The notes: generated by a model not told the origin, from the letters alone. A stretch of 64,000 bases of DNA from VRUE01 sp963702955 (GCA_963702955.1 OY969774.1:1798001-1862000), one strand, 5' to 3'; shown: positions 8,208-16,551, numbered from the stretch's first letter. Program-made: numbers and translations.

Positions 8208-8682
8208 TTCGTTGATGAAACTTTTAGATTTGGCAATCGAGCAACGGGGGTCGGTGGCCGGTGGGGCAGCTTCCTCAACCTCCTAGGACCGATCGCTATG
8301 GGTACGATTGCAGTACGGTAGGGGAGCTGGCTCGAGTCAGTGTGAATCGAGAGTCAGCTTCAAGGGGCGCCGACGACCGTTGGTTGTGGCGGAGAATTTG
8401 ACGTGGGGGTGACGGGGATTCGATCAAGCTCGGTGGCGATGTGATCACGGCTGGCCTCTCGAGCTGGCGCGGCGGCTTCACGCGGGTTGCGTGATTCGGG
8501 CCGCTACTCGGGGTCTGCGTCCATTCGTCGGTGTGAGCAGCGCCAGCGCGGACTCCTTGCGGCGGCTGGAAGCTCGCGAGCTGGCGATAGCCATCGAGGC
8601 CAGTCCGCTTCCCGAACGCACCGTGGTCGACTCTCAAGCCTCCATCCGGTACGGGCGGCTTCGGGTATCACCCGGCGCGAGC

Positions 8683-9849
8683 ATGACCATGCGGCTGTGC
8701 CTCGGCTTCGTGGCGCTGTTCACGCTGTTCGGTGCAATGGCCCTCAACACCCAGGGCCGGATCGGCGCGGCCGAGCCGATCCACAAGGAGACCTACGTCG
8801 CGCTGGTCGCCGTCATCAGCGCCCTCTGCGCGATTGTCGTGGGGCCGATCAGCGGCTTGTTCGCCGACCGGAACCTCGGGCGGTCGGGGTCGCGCGGTCG
8901 TTGGCTGGTGGGCGCGGCCTTCGCCACGCTTGTAGCCGCACTGATGCTCGCCCCGGCCAGAGGGCTTGCCGCCGTCCTCGGCGGAACCTGCATCGTCGTC
9001 GCAGCTGCGAGCACCTTTCAGGCCGGCCTGGCGGCGCTGCTGCCCGAGGAGATCCCGATCCATGCGCGCGCCCGCGCGTCCGGCGCGATCGGGGTCGCCA
9101 GCGGAGTCGGGTGGGCGCTGGGAACCCGCCTCGCGGCCGGAGATTATCCGCGCGGACTGGTGGCGGGGGGACTGGGCCTGGTCCTCGTTGCCGCATCGCT
9201 CGCTCGCGGTTCCGGCGACAGGTCCAGGCGGATCGCGACGGCGCGCCGGGAGGAGACGCCTGCCCTGCCCGCCACCGGCCGACACCGCGATTTCTGGTGG
9301 GTCTTCTCCGGGCGCATGCTGATGACGTCGAGCTACAACATCGTCACGGTCTTCCTCCTCTACGTGGTGCAGGACTACGCCGACCGTCCTCGGGACATCA
9401 GCGCCGATTCCGGCACCGCAACCCTGTTCGGGGTCAGCGCCGCGTTCGCGCTGGTCAGCGCGTCCGTCTCCGGTGTACTCGTCAACCGGAGGCGGTCGTT
9501 CCGGATGCCGGTGGCGATCTCGGGCTGCGTTGGGGCGGGCGGTCTGCTAATTCCGTTCGCCTCGCAAGCGTGGGGCGCCTTCCTCGTCTTCGCGGCGGTC
9601 CAGGGCCTGGCGATCGGCGTCTACTACACCGCCGATACCGCGCTTGCCACCCTCGTCCTGCCCGATCCGACGGCGGCCGCCAAAGACATGGCGATTCTCA
9701 ACATCGCGGCCACGGCGCCGCTGGTGCTGGCGCCGGTGCTCGCCGCCGCCATCGTCGGTATCGCCGGCTACCGGGGGCTGTTCCCGGTCGCCGCCGCCGG
9801 TGGATTGCTCGCGGCGATCTCGGTGCTCCGGGTTCGGACGGTCGTGTGA
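8683..9849 (+). CDS. MFS transporter
   Basis: A 388-residue major facilitator with about 12 hydrophobic segments. The loop after segment 2 contains GLFADRNLGRSGSRGRW, a loose form of the MFS loop 2-3 motif (G-x3-D-R-x-G-R-x). Internal symmetry is visible, with a second half beginning at DFWWVFSGRMLMTSS. ATG 8683 was selected because the upstream in-frame extension to GTG 8491 has weak codon bias. Its last base is shared with the glycosyltransferase that follows (TGATG), so the two are co-transcribed and coupled. The substrate is unknown. Pairing with a GT2 enzyme suggests export of a glycosylated or lipid-type product, which is inference. Confidence 0.7.
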   Translation: MTMRLCLGFVALFTLFGAMALNTQGRIGAAEPIHKETYVALVAVISALCAIVVGPISGLFADRNLGRSGSRGRWLVGAAFATLVAALMLAPARGLAAVLGGTCIVVAAASTFQAGLAALLPEEIPIHARARASGAIGVASGVGWALGTRLAAGDYPRGLVAGGLGLVLVAASLARGSGDRSRRIATARREETPALPATGRHRDFWWVFSGRMLMTSSYNIVTVFLLYVVQDYADRPRDISADSGTATLFGVSAAFALVSASVSGVLVNRRRSFRMPVAISGCVGAGGLLIPFASQAWGAFLVFAAVQGLAIGVYYTADTALATLVLPDPTAAAKDMAILNIAATAPLVLAPVLAAAIVGIAGYRGLFPVAAAGGLLAAISVLRVRTVV

Positions 9850-10643
9850 TGCACCCAGCCACCCAGGAACGTCCGGTGATCTCGGTGATCATCCCAACCT
9901 GGAACGAGGCCCCCTGGCTATCGGCCCTGCTCGAGCGGCTGGGGCAGTGTCCGGGCATCGCCGAGATCGTCGTCGCCGACCACGGGTCCGTCAACGGGAC
10001 GCGTGAGATCGCCGCCGCGCACGGCTGCATCGTGGTCAACGGGGGACGACCGGCGACTGGGAAGAACGCTGGCGCCGACGCGGCGTGCGGCGAGCTCCTG
10101 CTCTTCCTCGACGCGGACGTGGCCGTAACCCCGGAGGCGATGGCGGTGATCCTGGCGGCGTTCGCGGACCCCAGCTGCGTGCTGGTCCACCTGCGGCTGG
10201 TGCCGGCGACGAGGCGACGATTCATCCGGCTGTGCTACCGCGTGGTGCACCTCTACGCGCTGCTGGGAGCGAAGCTGCAAGCACACCAGGGGTCGGCGCC
10301 GCTGATCTGCGTTCGCCGCGAGGCCTTCTTCTCCAGCGCGGGATTCGACGAACGCGTGGCCGCTGCCGAGGACGTCAACCTGATCCGGCGCGTGCGCAGG
10401 CGGCATGGAGGGGTCGCCTACCTTCACGACACGCCCCTGATGATCTCGGCCCGCCGCTTCCAGACCGAATGGTCCGTGATGTACGTGATCAAGTGCATCG
10501 TCTGGGCGGCCTTGCGGGCAATGGGGCTGCGGGCGAGCATCTGGCCATACGCATGGACGGGCTACTCGGAGGAGATCGCCCAGCGCGACGAGCTGATCGT
10601 CCGGCGACAGGTCGACAGCCGTCGCTACCGATCGTCGGAGTAG
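9849..10643 (+). CDS. family 2 glycosyltransferase
   Basis: A 264-residue GT-A fold enzyme. SVIIPTWNEAPWL is the nucleotide-binding start, FLDADVAV carries the D-x-D metal site at residues 88-90, and AAAEDVNLIRRVRR provides the acceptor-side Glu-Asp pair. A hydrophobic segment near the C-terminus (VIKCIVWAALRAMG) may dock it to the membrane. ATG 9849 overlaps the stop of the MFS gene. The gene runs 19 bases past the stop of the opposing glycosyltransferase gene, so their 3' ends overlap. The sugar and acceptor are unknown. Confidence 0.8.
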   Translation: MHPATQERPVISVIIPTWNEAPWLSALLERLGQCPGIAEIVVADHGSVNGTREIAAAHGCIVVNGGRPATGKNAGADAACGELLLFLDADVAVTPEAMAVILAAFADPSCVLVHLRLVPATRRRFIRLCYRVVHLYALLGAKLQAHQGSAPLICVRREAFFSSAGFDERVAAAEDVNLIRRVRRRHGGVAYLHDTPLMISARRFQTEWSVMYVIKCIVWAALRAMGLRASIWPYAWTGYSEEIAQRDELIVRRQVDSRRYRSSE

Positions 10644-11386
10644 CCTCCGTACCTGTAGTCGAACGGCGACTCGACCACGTCGAAGCGGCGTACCCGGCGG
10701 AACACCTCGTAGGCGAGGTTCTTGCCAGCGAGGCGGAGAAAGCCCTCCTGCCGGTACCGGCGCAGGTTGTAGAAGAGCGCGGTCCGTGCCACGAACGCGA
10801 ACCTCGCACCAGCGTCCATGGCGCGCGCCGCAAAGTCGAGGTCCTCTCCCATCCGGATGCGCGGATCAAACCCGCCGGCCGCGGTGAAGATCTCGCGTGA
10901 GCAGAGCACGCAGAATCCCCCGACGACGGGACGCTTCGAACGCGCGAACGCCCGACAGTACTTGAGCCCGACCCAGACCGCGAGGCGATCACGGAGGCTG
11001 TCCCCCGTTGCGCGGAAATTCGTCGTAGCCAGCGAGGCGCGACGCAGGCTCACGTCGCTCACCAGATCCTCGAGGAACCGTGGCGGCAGGCTGACGTCCG
11101 CGTCGAGGAAGAGCAGCCAGTCGCTCCTCGCCGCCGCGGCGCCGGCGTTGCGAGCGTGTGCGACGCCGCGGGGTGCTGCCACGACCGTCAGCGGCAGGGC
11201 ATCGGCGTATGACCCGGCGACCTCCGCCGTCGCATCCGTGGACTGCGAATCGACCACTATTACCTGCCCCGGCCAGCGGCTCTGGCGACCAAGGTCATCG
11301 AGCAGCCCGCCGATGAAGGCGGCCTCGTTGAAGCAGGGGATGACGACGCTCAGAGTCGACGGAGAGGTGAGACGGGCCGGCGCCAC
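10625..11386 (-). CDS. family 2 glycosyltransferase
   Basis: A 253-residue GT2 enzyme: SVVIPCFNEAAFI at the start, VVDSQSTDAT in the nucleotide pocket, LFLDADVSL with D-x-D at residues 95-97, and MGEDLDFAARA near the acceptor site. It shares the ARNAGAAAA / GKNAGADAA element with the convergent GT2 gene, so the two are related but divergent. It lies three bases downstream of the desaturase gene on the same strand (11387-11389 between them), suggesting one transcript. Substrates cannot be told from sequence. Confidence 0.8.
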   Translation of the reverse strand: MAPARLTSPSTLSVVIPCFNEAAFIGGLLDDLGRQSRWPGQVIVVDSQSTDATAEVAGSYADALPLTVVAAPRGVAHARNAGAAAARSDWLLFLDADVSLPPRFLEDLVSDVSLRRASLATTNFRATGDSLRDRLAVWVGLKYCRAFARSKRPVVGGFCVLCSREIFTAAGGFDPRIRMGEDLDFAARAMDAGARFAFVARTALFYNLRRYRQEGFLRLAGKNLAYEVFRRVRRFDVVESPFDYRYGGYSDDR

Positions 11387-11389
11387 GGG

Positions 11390-12334
11390 TTAGCCGACTG
11401 GCTGGCCGGGACGTCGCTGAGAGAGCCGGTGCGGGGAGACGTCGACGACGTCCCACACCATGCCCAGCCGCTGCAGCGCGCCGATCACCCACCCTCCCGG
11501 GTCCACCTCGCCCCGCCCGAGCCCGAACCTCGCCGAACTGGGAAAAGCGTGGTGGTTATTGTGCCATGCCTCACCGAAGGTGATCACCGAGAGCCACCAG
11601 ACATTGCGCGAGGCATCGCCAGTCTCGAAGCTGCGCGCGCCGAGCAGGTGGCAGACCGAGTTGACGCTGAACGTCGCATGTTGCAGCAGGAACACCCGCA
11701 CGAGTCCGGCCCAGAGCAGGGCCGACAGCGCACCGCCCCACGTCCCGGTCAGCGCCAGGCCAACGAGCATCGGGACAGCCAAGCCCAAGGTGACCCAGAT
11801 TGGGAACATCCGGTGCAGCCAACGGACGTCGTCGTCGGCCAGCAAGTCGGGAATGTAGCGGTGGGGGTTCGCGCCGGCCTGGGACGAGAACATCCACCCG
11901 ATGTGGGCGTGGAGGAGACCACGGATTGCGCCCCCACACCCCTCGTCATGAAGATGGGGGGTGTGTGGATCGACCGGTAGGTCGGCGACTTCATGGTGGC
12001 GCCGATGCGTCGCCGCCCAGTCGAGCACGGGGCCCTGGGCCGCCATCGAGCCGAGGATCCCGAGACCGAGCTTGAGCGGTCGGGAGGTCTTGAAGCTGCG
12101 ATGGGTAAAGAGGCGGTGAAAGCCGACCGACGTCCCCATCCCGGTCAACATGTACAGCGCAGCCAGCAGCGCCAGATCGCGCGGATGGAGGCCGTCTTCC
12201 CACGCCAGCGCGATCGCCAGCACCACCGCAATCAGCGGCAGCAGAACCACCAGGGCGACTAACAGCCGCTCACGTGCCAAATGCGGGCGCGGCACCGTGT
12301 GAGCCTGAAGTCGGCGTGATCCCTGCGTAACCAT
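11390..12334 (-). CDS. acyl-CoA/fatty-acid delta-9 type desaturase
   Basis: A 314-residue integral-membrane diiron desaturase. The three histidine boxes are HRLFTH (residues 73-78), HRRHH (110-114) and HNNHH (258-262), in the spacing of the stearoyl-CoA/delta-9 family. Four hydrophobic segments place the boxes on the cytoplasmic side. It introduces a double bond into fatty acyl chains using oxygen and an electron donor. ATG 12334 is the start. It is followed by a GT2 gene on the same strand and preceded by a small membrane protein gene, so it may serve lipid remodelling in the cargo block of the island. Confidence 0.85.
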   Translation of the reverse strand: MVTQGSRRLQAHTVPRPHLARERLLVALVVLLPLIAVVLAIALAWEDGLHPRDLALLAALYMLTGMGTSVGFHRLFTHRSFKTSRPLKLGLGILGSMAAQGPVLDWAATHRRHHEVADLPVDPHTPHLHDEGCGGAIRGLLHAHIGWMFSSQAGANPHRYIPDLLADDDVRWLHRMFPIWVTLGLAVPMLVGLALTGTWGGALSALLWAGLVRVFLLQHATFSVNSVCHLLGARSFETGDASRNVWWLSVITFGEAWHNNHHAFPSSARFGLGRGEVDPGGWVIGALQRLGMVWDVVDVSPHRLSQRRPGQPVG

Positions 12335-12353
12335 GAGTGCACCGTATCCGTTG

Positions 12354-13067
12354 TTACACGGCCGGGTCCTGGTCAGTTGCCGGCGCGACCGGCCCCTCCC
12401 CCGCCGCGTCCTCCTTGGGGGCATCTGCCGGCCGCGAAGGCTGGATCCGCAAGTAGTTGACGCCGACGATGAACGAGATCGCCAGTGAGAACAACGTCAA
12501 CGTCAACGCCAGGTACAACAGCGCGTTGAACACTCCGTGGGCACTCCCGGCACTGCCGGGAGTGGTGAAGTGGATGCACCATCCCGCTGCGAGGAAGATC
12601 GTCAGAAGCAGAAACATCGTCACGTTCTCGTTGCCGAGCGAGACGAGGCGGGTCACACGCCTGCTGCGCTCCCGGCGACACTCGGAGAGGAACGACTCAT
12701 AGCCCAGGTACTGGCCGGGGCCGAGCTTGTCGACGATCGCCGGGCGCAACCGTCGCTCCAGGTAGTTGGCCGCATCGATGATCCCGATGTCATGGTCGGC
12801 GTGGCGCCACAGGAACACGTTGATCGGAAGCGCCGCAAGCGGTACCAGCGTCACGATCTGGCTGTTGACGAGCGTCTCGCCAGCACCGGACAGACCATGG
12901 TCACTGGCATATTTCACCAGGAAGCCGGTGACGGCGCTGATCAGTACTACCAGCACGTTCATGTTCTTGTGCTGGAGATCCAAGCGGGCGAGGATCTCCG
13001 CCCGCAGGGCCCTGTACTCGTCGAGTAGCGTGCCGACGCTCGATGCGAGTTGATCGGCCGTGGCCAC
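12354..13067 (-). CDS. four-helix membrane protein of unknown function
   Basis: A 237-residue protein not recognised. It begins with a helical soluble stretch (DEYRALRAEILARLDLQHKN), then two hydrophobic segments (about 35-52 and 68-86), a basic helical domain (ERRLRPAIVDKL, ECRRERSRRVTRL) and two more membrane segments (about 148-165 and 180-205). The C-terminus is charged and Pro-rich. The layout recalls small 2+2TM proteins of conflict systems (SLATT-like), but no signature proves it. GTG 13067 is the start. It precedes the desaturase by 19 bp on the same strand. Confidence 0.5.
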   Translation of the reverse strand: MATADQLASSVGTLLDEYRALRAEILARLDLQHKNMNVLVVLISAVTGFLVKYASDHGLSGAGETLVNSQIVTLVPLAALPINVFLWRHADHDIGIIDAANYLERRLRPAIVDKLGPGQYLGYESFLSECRRERSRRVTRLVSLGNENVTMFLLLTIFLAAGWCIHFTTPGSAGSAHGVFNALLYLALTLTLFSLAISFIVGVNYLRIQPSRPADAPKEDAAGEGPVAPATDQDPAV

Positions 13068-13076
13068 AGCCGGATC

Positions 13077-13340
13077 TTATCCTCCGATCGAGGAACCAGT
13101 CCGTCTAGGACCCACATACCACCGTTCACTTGCCGGCGCACGATGTGTGCGGGCCCAGGTCAGCTCTACGAGCGCACGAAGCACGCCGGCCTCGCGGACG
13201 AGGTCGCTGACCGAGCATCCTTCCTCCCTGGCCCGTTTCTGAGCGGCGCGGTAAAGATCGGGCGTCGTGCGGAGCCCAGTTGCGGCGAGGCTCCTCCAGC
13301 CAGGGAGGGCCGGGCAGACTCGGCGCCTTCGAGAGGTCAT
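13077..13340 (-). CDS. possible ribbon-helix-helix antitoxin, perhaps degenerate
   Basis: An 87-codon frame whose centre, TPDLYRAAQKRAREEGCSVS followed by DLVREAG, looks like a ribbon-helix-helix (CopG-type) antitoxin domain. The residues before and after it look random, and no PIN or RelE partner is adjacent. It is probably a remnant or a mis-started gene. The rest of 13068-13460 holds nothing I can name. Confidence 0.3.
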   Translation of the reverse strand: MTSRRRRVCPALPGWRSLAATGLRTTPDLYRAAQKRAREEGCSVSDLVREAGVLRALVELTWARTHRAPASERWYVGPRRTGSSIGG

Positions 13341-13460
13341 AGCGGCGATGGCCTCAGCGGTAGGGGCGTCGGTGATCTCGGGAGTCCGCCCGGCGTTCGG
13401 CCGCGGGCGAGACCGTCAAACCGGCTCGGTCTCCGATCACGGGCAACAACCGGCGTAATT

Positions 13461-14846
13461 TCACGCCGTCCGAACGAATTGCCCAACCCGGCCTGGACAC
13501 GGCCGGCCACCAGGTGCTTTGTGCGAGCGCATCTTCGTCGATCGCTTTTTGCGCCTGAACTCCTTACCGCACCTCCTACAGCGAACTATGTAGACAGGGC
13601 CGGAGCTGGACCGCGTGGACGTCCGGCGGGTCCCAAGTCTCGTGAGTCCCGCTCGCCGTCGCACCAGGGGAGCGGACAGATTGCCTGAGGAGCCGAACTC
13701 GATCGCGTACACCGGCCGGAACGGTTTGGTGGTGGCCCGGACGGACTCGATTCTGTCAACTCGGTAGCAGCGGATTTCGCGGGTCTCGGCTTTGATTCCG
13801 TAGAGCAGCAGGGCGCCGGCGCTGCTGCGTCGCAGCGAGTAGGGCTCAATCAAGCGAGTCCTGCCTTTGTAGCCGAGCTCCACGAGCAGGTGATTGACCG
13901 CGGCGAAGCGCACCACCTCCAGCGAGGCCCGACCCCAGGTCGCCAGCGTTGGCGGCGGCGACCAGGTCCGGTCCTCCCTCTCCATCGCGCCGATTGCCTC
14001 AACCGGTTCCTCGACGGCGTCTCCTTCCAGCCACTGGAAGAGAACCTCGGCTTCCTCCCAGAACTGCTCGAAGGGCGGCAGCACCGGCAGCTGGTGGCCG
14101 AGCATGCTCTCCCACTCGGATTCGAGCTCGACCCGCAGCGGCGAGGAGTCGATGGCGTCGTGGGTCGGGAGGTCGATTCCCTTGCTTTCGCACTTGCGCT
14201 CGAGCGTCGAGCGGATCAGCTCCTGCTCCAGGCGCAGGTCTTCGCGGCGGAAGAGGTTGACGATGTCGTAGAGATCACGCGGGCGGGAGCGCTCCCCCAT
14301 CGCCCTGATCTTCTCGGCGAAGAGCTCCTCGAATGCATAGCAGCGAACCTGGGCCGGCGCCGGCAGCTCGTCGGGGTAGGCGTGGGCGATCGGTCGCAGC
14401 ACCGGCGGCCGGGCGAGGATCTCGTCGGCGCTCAGATCGAGCTTGATCCGCGCCGGCGTGGGCGCGCCTCTGGGGCCGCGGTAATAGACCCTCCCTTCCG
14501 CCGTACCCCCGCCGGGGCGCAGCCGGACTCGCGGCTCCTGCACGGAGAAGTCGATGCCACTTGCCTCGTGGACGTTCGCCATCGCCTCGGAGATCAGCGG
14601 CAGCACGTCCTCGGCGGAAATCGGCCCGCCGGGCAGGACGGTGAAGTCGAGATCCTCGGAGAAGCGGTAGGTCTCGATGTAGCACTTCTTGAGGCAGGTG
14701 CCGCCCTTGAAGACCCAGGAGTCGCGGAGCGACTCGCTCGTCCCGATCCCCCACAGCAGCCAGCCGAGAACGTAGTCCTTCTCGACCACGTCATCGCGCA
14801 GTCCCCACTCCCGCACGCGCTCGTCGAGGACGGCGCGGGTGATCAC
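13461..14846 (-). CDS. AbiEii-type nucleotidyltransferase toxin fused to WYL-like domain and zinc ribbon
   Basis: A 461-residue protein. The N-terminal domain is an AbiEii/type IV toxin nucleotidyltransferase: FKGGTCLKK (residues 47-54), SEDLDF (63-68, the catalytic Asp pair) and RPRDLYDIVNLFRR. Residues about 320-415 form a WYL-like ligand-binding module (VRFAAVNHLLVELGYKGRT, RLIEPYSLRRS, IRCYRVDRIESV). The C-terminus is a small zinc ribbon (C423, C426, H442, C450). Canonical AbiEii ends after the first domain. GTG 14846 overlaps the stop of the antitoxin gene (GTGA), so the toxin is translationally coupled to it. Known AbiEii acts as a GTP-binding nucleotidyltransferase that arrests growth on phage infection. 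Regulation of the toxin by a ligand through the WYL-like part is inference. Confidence 0.8.
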   Translation of the reverse strand: MITRAVLDERVREWGLRDDVVEKDYVLGWLLWGIGTSESLRDSWVFKGGTCLKKCYIETYRFSEDLDFTVLPGGPISAEDVLPLISEAMANVHEASGIDFSVQEPRVRLRPGGGTAEGRVYYRGPRGAPTPARIKLDLSADEILARPPVLRPIAHAYPDELPAPAQVRCYAFEELFAEKIRAMGERSRPRDLYDIVNLFRREDLRLEQELIRSTLERKCESKGIDLPTHDAIDSSPLRVELESEWESMLGHQLPVLPPFEQFWEEAEVLFQWLEGDAVEEPVEAIGAMEREDRTWSPPPTLATWGRASLEVVRFAAVNHLLVELGYKGRTRLIEPYSLRRSSAGALLLYGIKAETREIRCYRVDRIESVRATTKPFRPVYAIEFGSSGNLSAPLVRRRAGLTRLGTRRTSTRSSSGPVYIVRCRRCGKEFRRKKRSTKMRSHKAPGGRPCPGRVGQFVRTA

Positions 14847-15649
14847 GCGGCCACCGAATCGATCCGCGCGTTGACGCGCAGGTTCCAGTGCGAATCGCGG
14901 GCGCCCGAAGCGTCGATGCCGGGGTCGAGCATCACCACGCCGCTCGACATTCGCTCCCGACATCGCTCGACCAGGCCAGGCTCGTCGAGCCCCAACGCTT
15001 CGAGCAGGTAGCCAAGCCGCTTGTAGACGCTGCGGTTGCCCAGCCGATCGCAGTAATCAAGCAGCAGACCCTGATCTCGGTGCGGGCTGTCGAGATACTC
15101 CGCGAGCATCTCTGCCACATGGCGAATCCCGCCGCCCATCGACGGGTCGTCGAGGAGGTCGACGATCGTGCGCGAGGGGTCCGAGACGTCGACGCGCTCC
15201 GACCCTCGCCACACTCCGACAGTCCCGAACATCTTCGCGGCGCCGACAACCTTGATCCTCACCGACGTGCCCTGGATCGCGTCTTTGCGAAAGCCGATCG
15301 GCCGCGCGCTCACCACCATCAGGTCGCGAAATATCTGCTCGGTCAAACCCCAGTGCTCGCAGGCGCTCCAGCCGGCGATGTAGAAGGGGGCGTATGCCTT
15401 CGCCGCAGCGCGCCAGAGATCGGCGTGCCATTCCTCCGGCACTGAAGCGGAGAGAGGGACGGCGACGTAGAGTCCGCGCCTGACCCGGGCGAGCCAACCG
15501 CTGTCGGCCAGGTAGCGCACGAGACGCTGGGCGCGGGGGCGCGGAGCGCCCAAGGCCTCGGCCGCGTCGTCAACCGTGAACGGACCATCGATCCGGTTGA
15601 GGCGCGCCAGATGCGTCCTGTTCTCTGCGGTTAGACCAGCTGCCGACAT
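14843..15649 (-). CDS. AbiEi-type antitoxin (type IV TA)
   Basis: A 268-residue protein with an N-terminal winged helix (FTVDDAAEALG ... RRGLYVAVPLS, residues about 20-65) and the AbiEi C-terminal domain (FYIAGWSACEHWGLTEQ, FRDLMVVSARP, SDPSRTIVDLLDDP). AbiEi proteins repress their own operon and neutralise AbiEii without binding it. ATG 15649 lies seven bases after a perfect TATAAT (15662 to 15657 on the minus strand), so the mRNA is probably leaderless; in-frame ATGs at 15658 and 15670 would sit inside or before that promoter box. Its stop overlaps the toxin start. Confidence 0.85.
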   Translation of the reverse strand: MSAAGLTAENRTHLARLNRIDGPFTVDDAAEALGAPRPRAQRLVRYLADSGWLARVRRGLYVAVPLSASVPEEWHADLWRAAAKAYAPFYIAGWSACEHWGLTEQIFRDLMVVSARPIGFRKDAIQGTSVRIKVVGAAKMFGTVGVWRGSERVDVSDPSRTIVDLLDDPSMGGGIRHVAEMLAEYLDSPHRDQGLLLDYCDRLGNRSVYKRLGYLLEALGLDEPGLVERCRERMSSGVVMLDPGIDASGARDSHWNLRVNARIDSVAA

Positions 15650-15656
15650 TGATCTC

Positions 15657-15682
15657 ATTATAGCGCCCATCCAGCGGGCGCT
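15657..15682 (-). promoter_or_regulatory. abiEi promoter -10 box and operator palindrome
   Basis: On the minus strand TATAAT (15662-15657) is followed six bases later by ATG 15649. Just upstream, AGCGCCC and GGGCGCT (15662-15668 and 15676-15682) form a perfect seven-base inverted repeat with a seven-base spacer, overlapping the first base of the -10 box. AbiEi antitoxins autorepress through inverted repeats at their promoter, so this is the likely operator. A similar palindrome survives in the relic at 19985-20005. Confidence 0.6.
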
Positions 15683-15715
15683 TAGATGAGTTTTTTGTCA
15701 AAAGTGGCGCCCCCA

Positions 15716-15902
15716 GGCACTCGGCGCCAGGAGTGCCCGAAACGCCGACAATCCCCGCTAATCGCCGCACATCCGCGGCGATGGCGACTCTTGCAGTCGC
15801 GTGCAAATCCCCTGCTAACCCGCACCTTCCAACGCCAAATCCCCGGCCAGAGCCGAGTCATCGCACCCAGGAGGTCGGCGGTTCGAATCCGCCTAGCTCC
15901 AC
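15716..15902 (+). repeat. 187-bp att-linked direct repeat, copy 1, ending in a tRNA 3' fragment
   Basis: It starts with a GGCACTC-N8-GAGTGCC hairpin, continues through two CCCC-n-CTAA arm-type motifs, and ends with 38 bases (15865-15902) that form the 3' part of a tRNA: anticodon-stem 3' strand, variable loop AGGTC, T-arm GGCGGTTCGAATCCGCC and acceptor strand TAGCTCCAC. The 5' half of the tRNA is absent. An equally long copy lies at 20050-20236. Tyrosine integrases commonly insert into tRNA 3' ends and rebuild them, so this is read as an attachment site left by an integrated element. Confidence 0.8.
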
Positions 15903-15906
15903 TTCT

Positions 15907-15940
15907 GGAAGGCCCTGCCAGTCGGGGCCTTCTGTGTTTC
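15907..15940 (+). terminator. rho-independent-like terminator after the tRNA fragment
   Basis: GAAGGCCC (15908-15915) and GGGCCTTC (15925-15932) form a perfect eight-pair stem followed by TGTGTTT. It sits five bases past the tRNA acceptor end, where a tRNA terminator would lie, and suggests that this copy is the original chromosomal tRNA 3' flank. Confidence 0.65.
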
Positions 15941-16055
15941 GGAATCCAGGATCCCGTCTGATTCGGCGGAAGGACCGCCTGCGCCGCTCCGCCGCGATCG
16001 TGCCCGCGGACGAGTTCGAGGTCGACGAAGGCGAGGCGGAGGCAACTGGGCGACG

Positions 16056-16115
16056 TCAGGCCGCAGGTTGCGTGTTGAGGCGATCGACTGCTTCGAGGTC
16101 GAGGTCGAACTGCTC
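16056..16115 (-). pseudogene. relic: C-terminal tail of a VapB-type antitoxin
   Basis: Nineteen codons and a stop read EQFDLDLEAVDRLNTQPAA. This is nearly the same as the C-terminal tail of the antitoxin at 21182-21445 (EQFDLDLEAVDRLNAPPAA). Nothing upstream in frame continues the family. The fragment lies just downstream of the vapC gene at 16123 and shows that a second antitoxin of the 21-kb type once stood here. The remaining sequence of 15941-16055 shows no gene. Confidence 0.65.
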
Positions 16116-16122
16116 GGACGGC

Positions 16123-16551
16123 TCAGAGCTTGCCGCGCGGGGCGAGCCACTCGCTCTTGAAGCGCAGGTCGGTCTTGGCGGTGAGGAGATCGAAATCGGC
16201 GTCGTAGTGAAGGATGCCGATGCCGCCTCGATCGGCGATCGCGGCGAGGATCAGGTCGACGGGCGGCAGCCGATGGTGCCCGACACGGGCGAGCTGGCGC
16301 TGTGCGTCAACAGCGCGTCGTTCGACCTCCTCGCCGATCCGGACCTGCGGAAGCGCGAGCAGCTCTTCGACCAGCTCGTCGTGATCCTCTGCGTTGCGCG
16401 CCGAGTAGCCGGCCTCGAGCAGAAAGGGAAGGCATACCCCGATGCGGTCGGCTTCGAGCGCGGCGGCGATCTCCTCCTTGCGGTCGGCAGGCAGGGAAGC
16501 CTCGCCCAGCCTGGCCCAGGCGGAGTTGTCGAGCAGGAGCTCGACGCTCAC
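16123..16551 (-). CDS. vapC: VapC-type PIN-domain toxin
   Basis: A 142-residue PIN ribonuclease. The acidic active-site set is visible: D8 (LLLDNSAWA), E46 (FLLEAGYS), D99 (PPVDLILAAIA) and D118/D121 (HYDADFDLL). VapC toxins cleave tRNA or rRNA when freed from antitoxin. GTG 16551 overlaps the antitoxin stop (GTGA), the usual coupling. The gene is complete, with normal length and all catalytic residues, so this module looks functional. Confidence 0.85.
   Translation of the reverse strand: MSVELLLDNSAWARLGEASLPADRKEEIAAALEADRIGVCLPFLLEAGYSARNAEDHDELVEELLALPQVRIGEEVERRAVDAQRQLARVGHHRLPPVDLILAAIADRGGIGILHYDADFDLLTAKTDLRFKSEWLAPRGKL

Noticed and set aside
8487..10643. 718-codon frame covering the MFS region and the glycosyltransferase
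   Set aside because: Only the part from 9849 has protein character; the rest is the out-of-frame shadow of the MFS gene.
12354..13067. Calling the four-helix protein a SLATT-type defence effector
   Set aside because: The layout is similar, but no partner cGAS-like or nucleotide-sensing gene is near and no signature motif is visible.
15850..15902. Complete tRNA gene at att copy 1
   Set aside because: Only the anticodon-stem 3' strand, T-arm and acceptor 3' strand are present; the sequence upstream cannot form the D-arm or 5' acceptor strand.
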